NCBI GenBank assembly: GCA_031548645.1
Contig: JAVBQX010000045.1
Coordinates: forward strand, 1-6,447
Length of the DNA stretch: 6,447 nt
Source: WRMR01 sp031548645
GTDB taxonomy: Bacteria; Planctomycetota; Planctomycetia; Pirellulales; Thermoguttaceae
Reading direction: 5' to 3'
The notes beneath the pieces were generated by a model. The model had not been told where the DNA came from. It saw only the letters and a program-made list of their open reading frames with translations, and searched no databases. Shown in pieces: positions 5,817 to 6,447 of the stretch. Positions within the stretch are counted from its first letter, which is position 1. Each line of letters opens with the position of its first letter. The translations under genes and the position numbers were made by a program.

Positions 5817-6447
5817 TCATTCCCGGTTCATCGCGGCGATTTTTTGCACAAGCTCCAGCCGCTGAAATTCCGGATCGAAGAGCGTGGTTTGCCATTCGAG
5901 GCCCAGCATGATGACGTTGATGCCGGAGCCGATGCCCATGAGGGCGATGCGGTCGCCGGGCTGCGCGAAACCGGTTTGCGCGCCCACCGCGGCGGCCGTC
6001 GGCAGGGCCACGGCGCCGGTGTTCCCCAGATAGGGAAGCGTCGCGAAGTTGAGGTCCGGTTCCAGCCCCAGCATTTCGAACAACAGCCGCTGGTGCACCC
6101 GGCCGACCTGGTGACAAAACGTTCGGCGGATCGTTTCCGGCTGCCAGCCGACCGTCGGCAGGAATTCGTCGAACGCCGGTTTCGCCGTCGCGATGCCCTC
6201 GTGCATGAGCTTTTCGGAATCGGTCTGCATGAGCGGCTGCATGGCGTCGCCGCCTGACTGGTCGGTTTCGCTCTGGCACAGGCGGCACTGCGACGTATTG
6301 GCCCGCATCGCGCCGCCGACGAGCCGGTTGTGCGTCGTCGAAAGCCGCTCGTTGGTCAGCAGCACCGCCGCGCTGCCCGAGCCGATCGTCAGCGACGCGA
6401 AGGCCGATTTCAGATTTTTCCGGTCGATACGTTCGTCGGTGTTCAGT
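5817..6447 (-). CDS. KAS III / OleA-like condensing enzyme, C-terminal part (5' end outside window)
   Basis: Thiolase-superfamily beta-ketoacyl synthase III-like protein; 209 residues plus a partial codon are visible and the frame stays open to the window edge, so the start lies beyond 6447. The visible part begins within the SLTIGSGSAAVLL segment. The catalytic His is in CHQVG (His112 of this fragment) and the catalytic Asn in LGNTG (Asn142), 30 residues apart as in E. coli FabH (His244/Asn274) and OleA (His285/Asn315). The active-site Cys half is not visible. The HQVGRVH context and the GIGSGINVIMLGLEW ending are closer to OleA-type enzymes, which join two acyl-CoAs head to head to begin long-chain olefin synthesis, than to housekeeping FabH. 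That subfamily call is inference from remembered motifs; a generic 3-oxoacyl-ACP synthase III annotation is the safe alternative. Cytoplasmic. Convergent with the TPR gene. Confidence 0.85.
   Translation of the reverse strand, partial: LNTDERIDRKNLKSAFASLTIGSGSAAVLLTNERLSTTHNRLVGGAMRANTSQCRLCQSETDQSGGDAMQPLMQTDSEKLMHEGIATAKPAFDEFLPTVGWQPETIRRTFCHQVGRVHQRLLFEMLGLEPDLNFATLPYLGNTGAVALPTAAAVGAQTGFAQPGDRIALMGIGSGINVIMLGLEWQTTLFDPEFQRLELVQKIAAMNRE

Noticed and set aside
5422..6288. Open frame of 288 codons on the minus strand spanning the end of the TPR gene and the KAS III-like gene
   Set aside because: It overlaps two genes with clear homology in other frames; its Arg/Ala/Pro-rich translation is typical of a shadow frame.

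Overview
This looks like an ordinary chromosomal stretch from a bacterium of the Planctomycetes (PVC group). The best taxonomic clue is the small gene at 1515-2225. It joins an N-terminal 'CPNGH...CPQCG' zinc-ribbon-like motif to a GYF_2 (DUF4339) domain and a C-terminal membrane anchor, an architecture I associate with Pirellulales-type planctomycetes. Other clues agree with this but are weaker: a diphosphate-type phosphofructokinase, weak or absent Shine-Dalgarno sequences, a large exported TPR protein, and a CACAGAT-type intergenic repeat. Coding DNA is moderately GC-rich and intergenic DNA is clearly AT-rich. Genus-level placement is not possible from the sequence alone.

Layout, left to right. 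At 1-130 is AT-rich DNA with nested inverted repeats, including a good candidate terminator for the leftward gene that follows. At 131-1417 (minus) is a 6-phosphofructokinase whose active-site signature (GGND plus PKTIDND) points to diphosphate rather than ATP as phosphoryl donor. At 1418-1514 is a divergent promoter region; the best sigma70-like promoter for the kinase lies so close to its ATG that the mRNA may be leaderless. At 1515-2225 (plus) is the zinc-ribbon/GYF_2/membrane protein. It shares an ATGA stop/start overlap with a TatD-family (YjjV-like) metal-dependent hydrolase at 2222-3088 (plus), so these two form a translationally coupled pair that ends in a candidate terminator. At 3089-3351 is an AT-rich spacer carrying an imperfect palindrome about 87 bp long, built from 9-bp CACAGAT units. 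At 3352-5781 (plus) is an exported 809-residue TPR protein with two helical-repeat halves joined by a Gly/Thr/Ser/Pro linker. At 5817-6447 (minus, 5' end outside the window) is the C-terminal part of a KAS III/OleA-like thiolase-fold condensing enzyme, convergent with the TPR gene.

The genes do not form one obvious pathway: they are one coupled pair plus three separately transcribed genes (glycolysis, cell envelope or protein interaction, fatty-acyl condensation). I see no mobile element, CRISPR array, tRNA, rRNA or defence island. No undescribed system is evident. The most interesting items are the CACAGAT palindrome, the coupled GYF_2-TatD pair, the near-leaderless kinase promoter and the OleA-like gene at the right edge.
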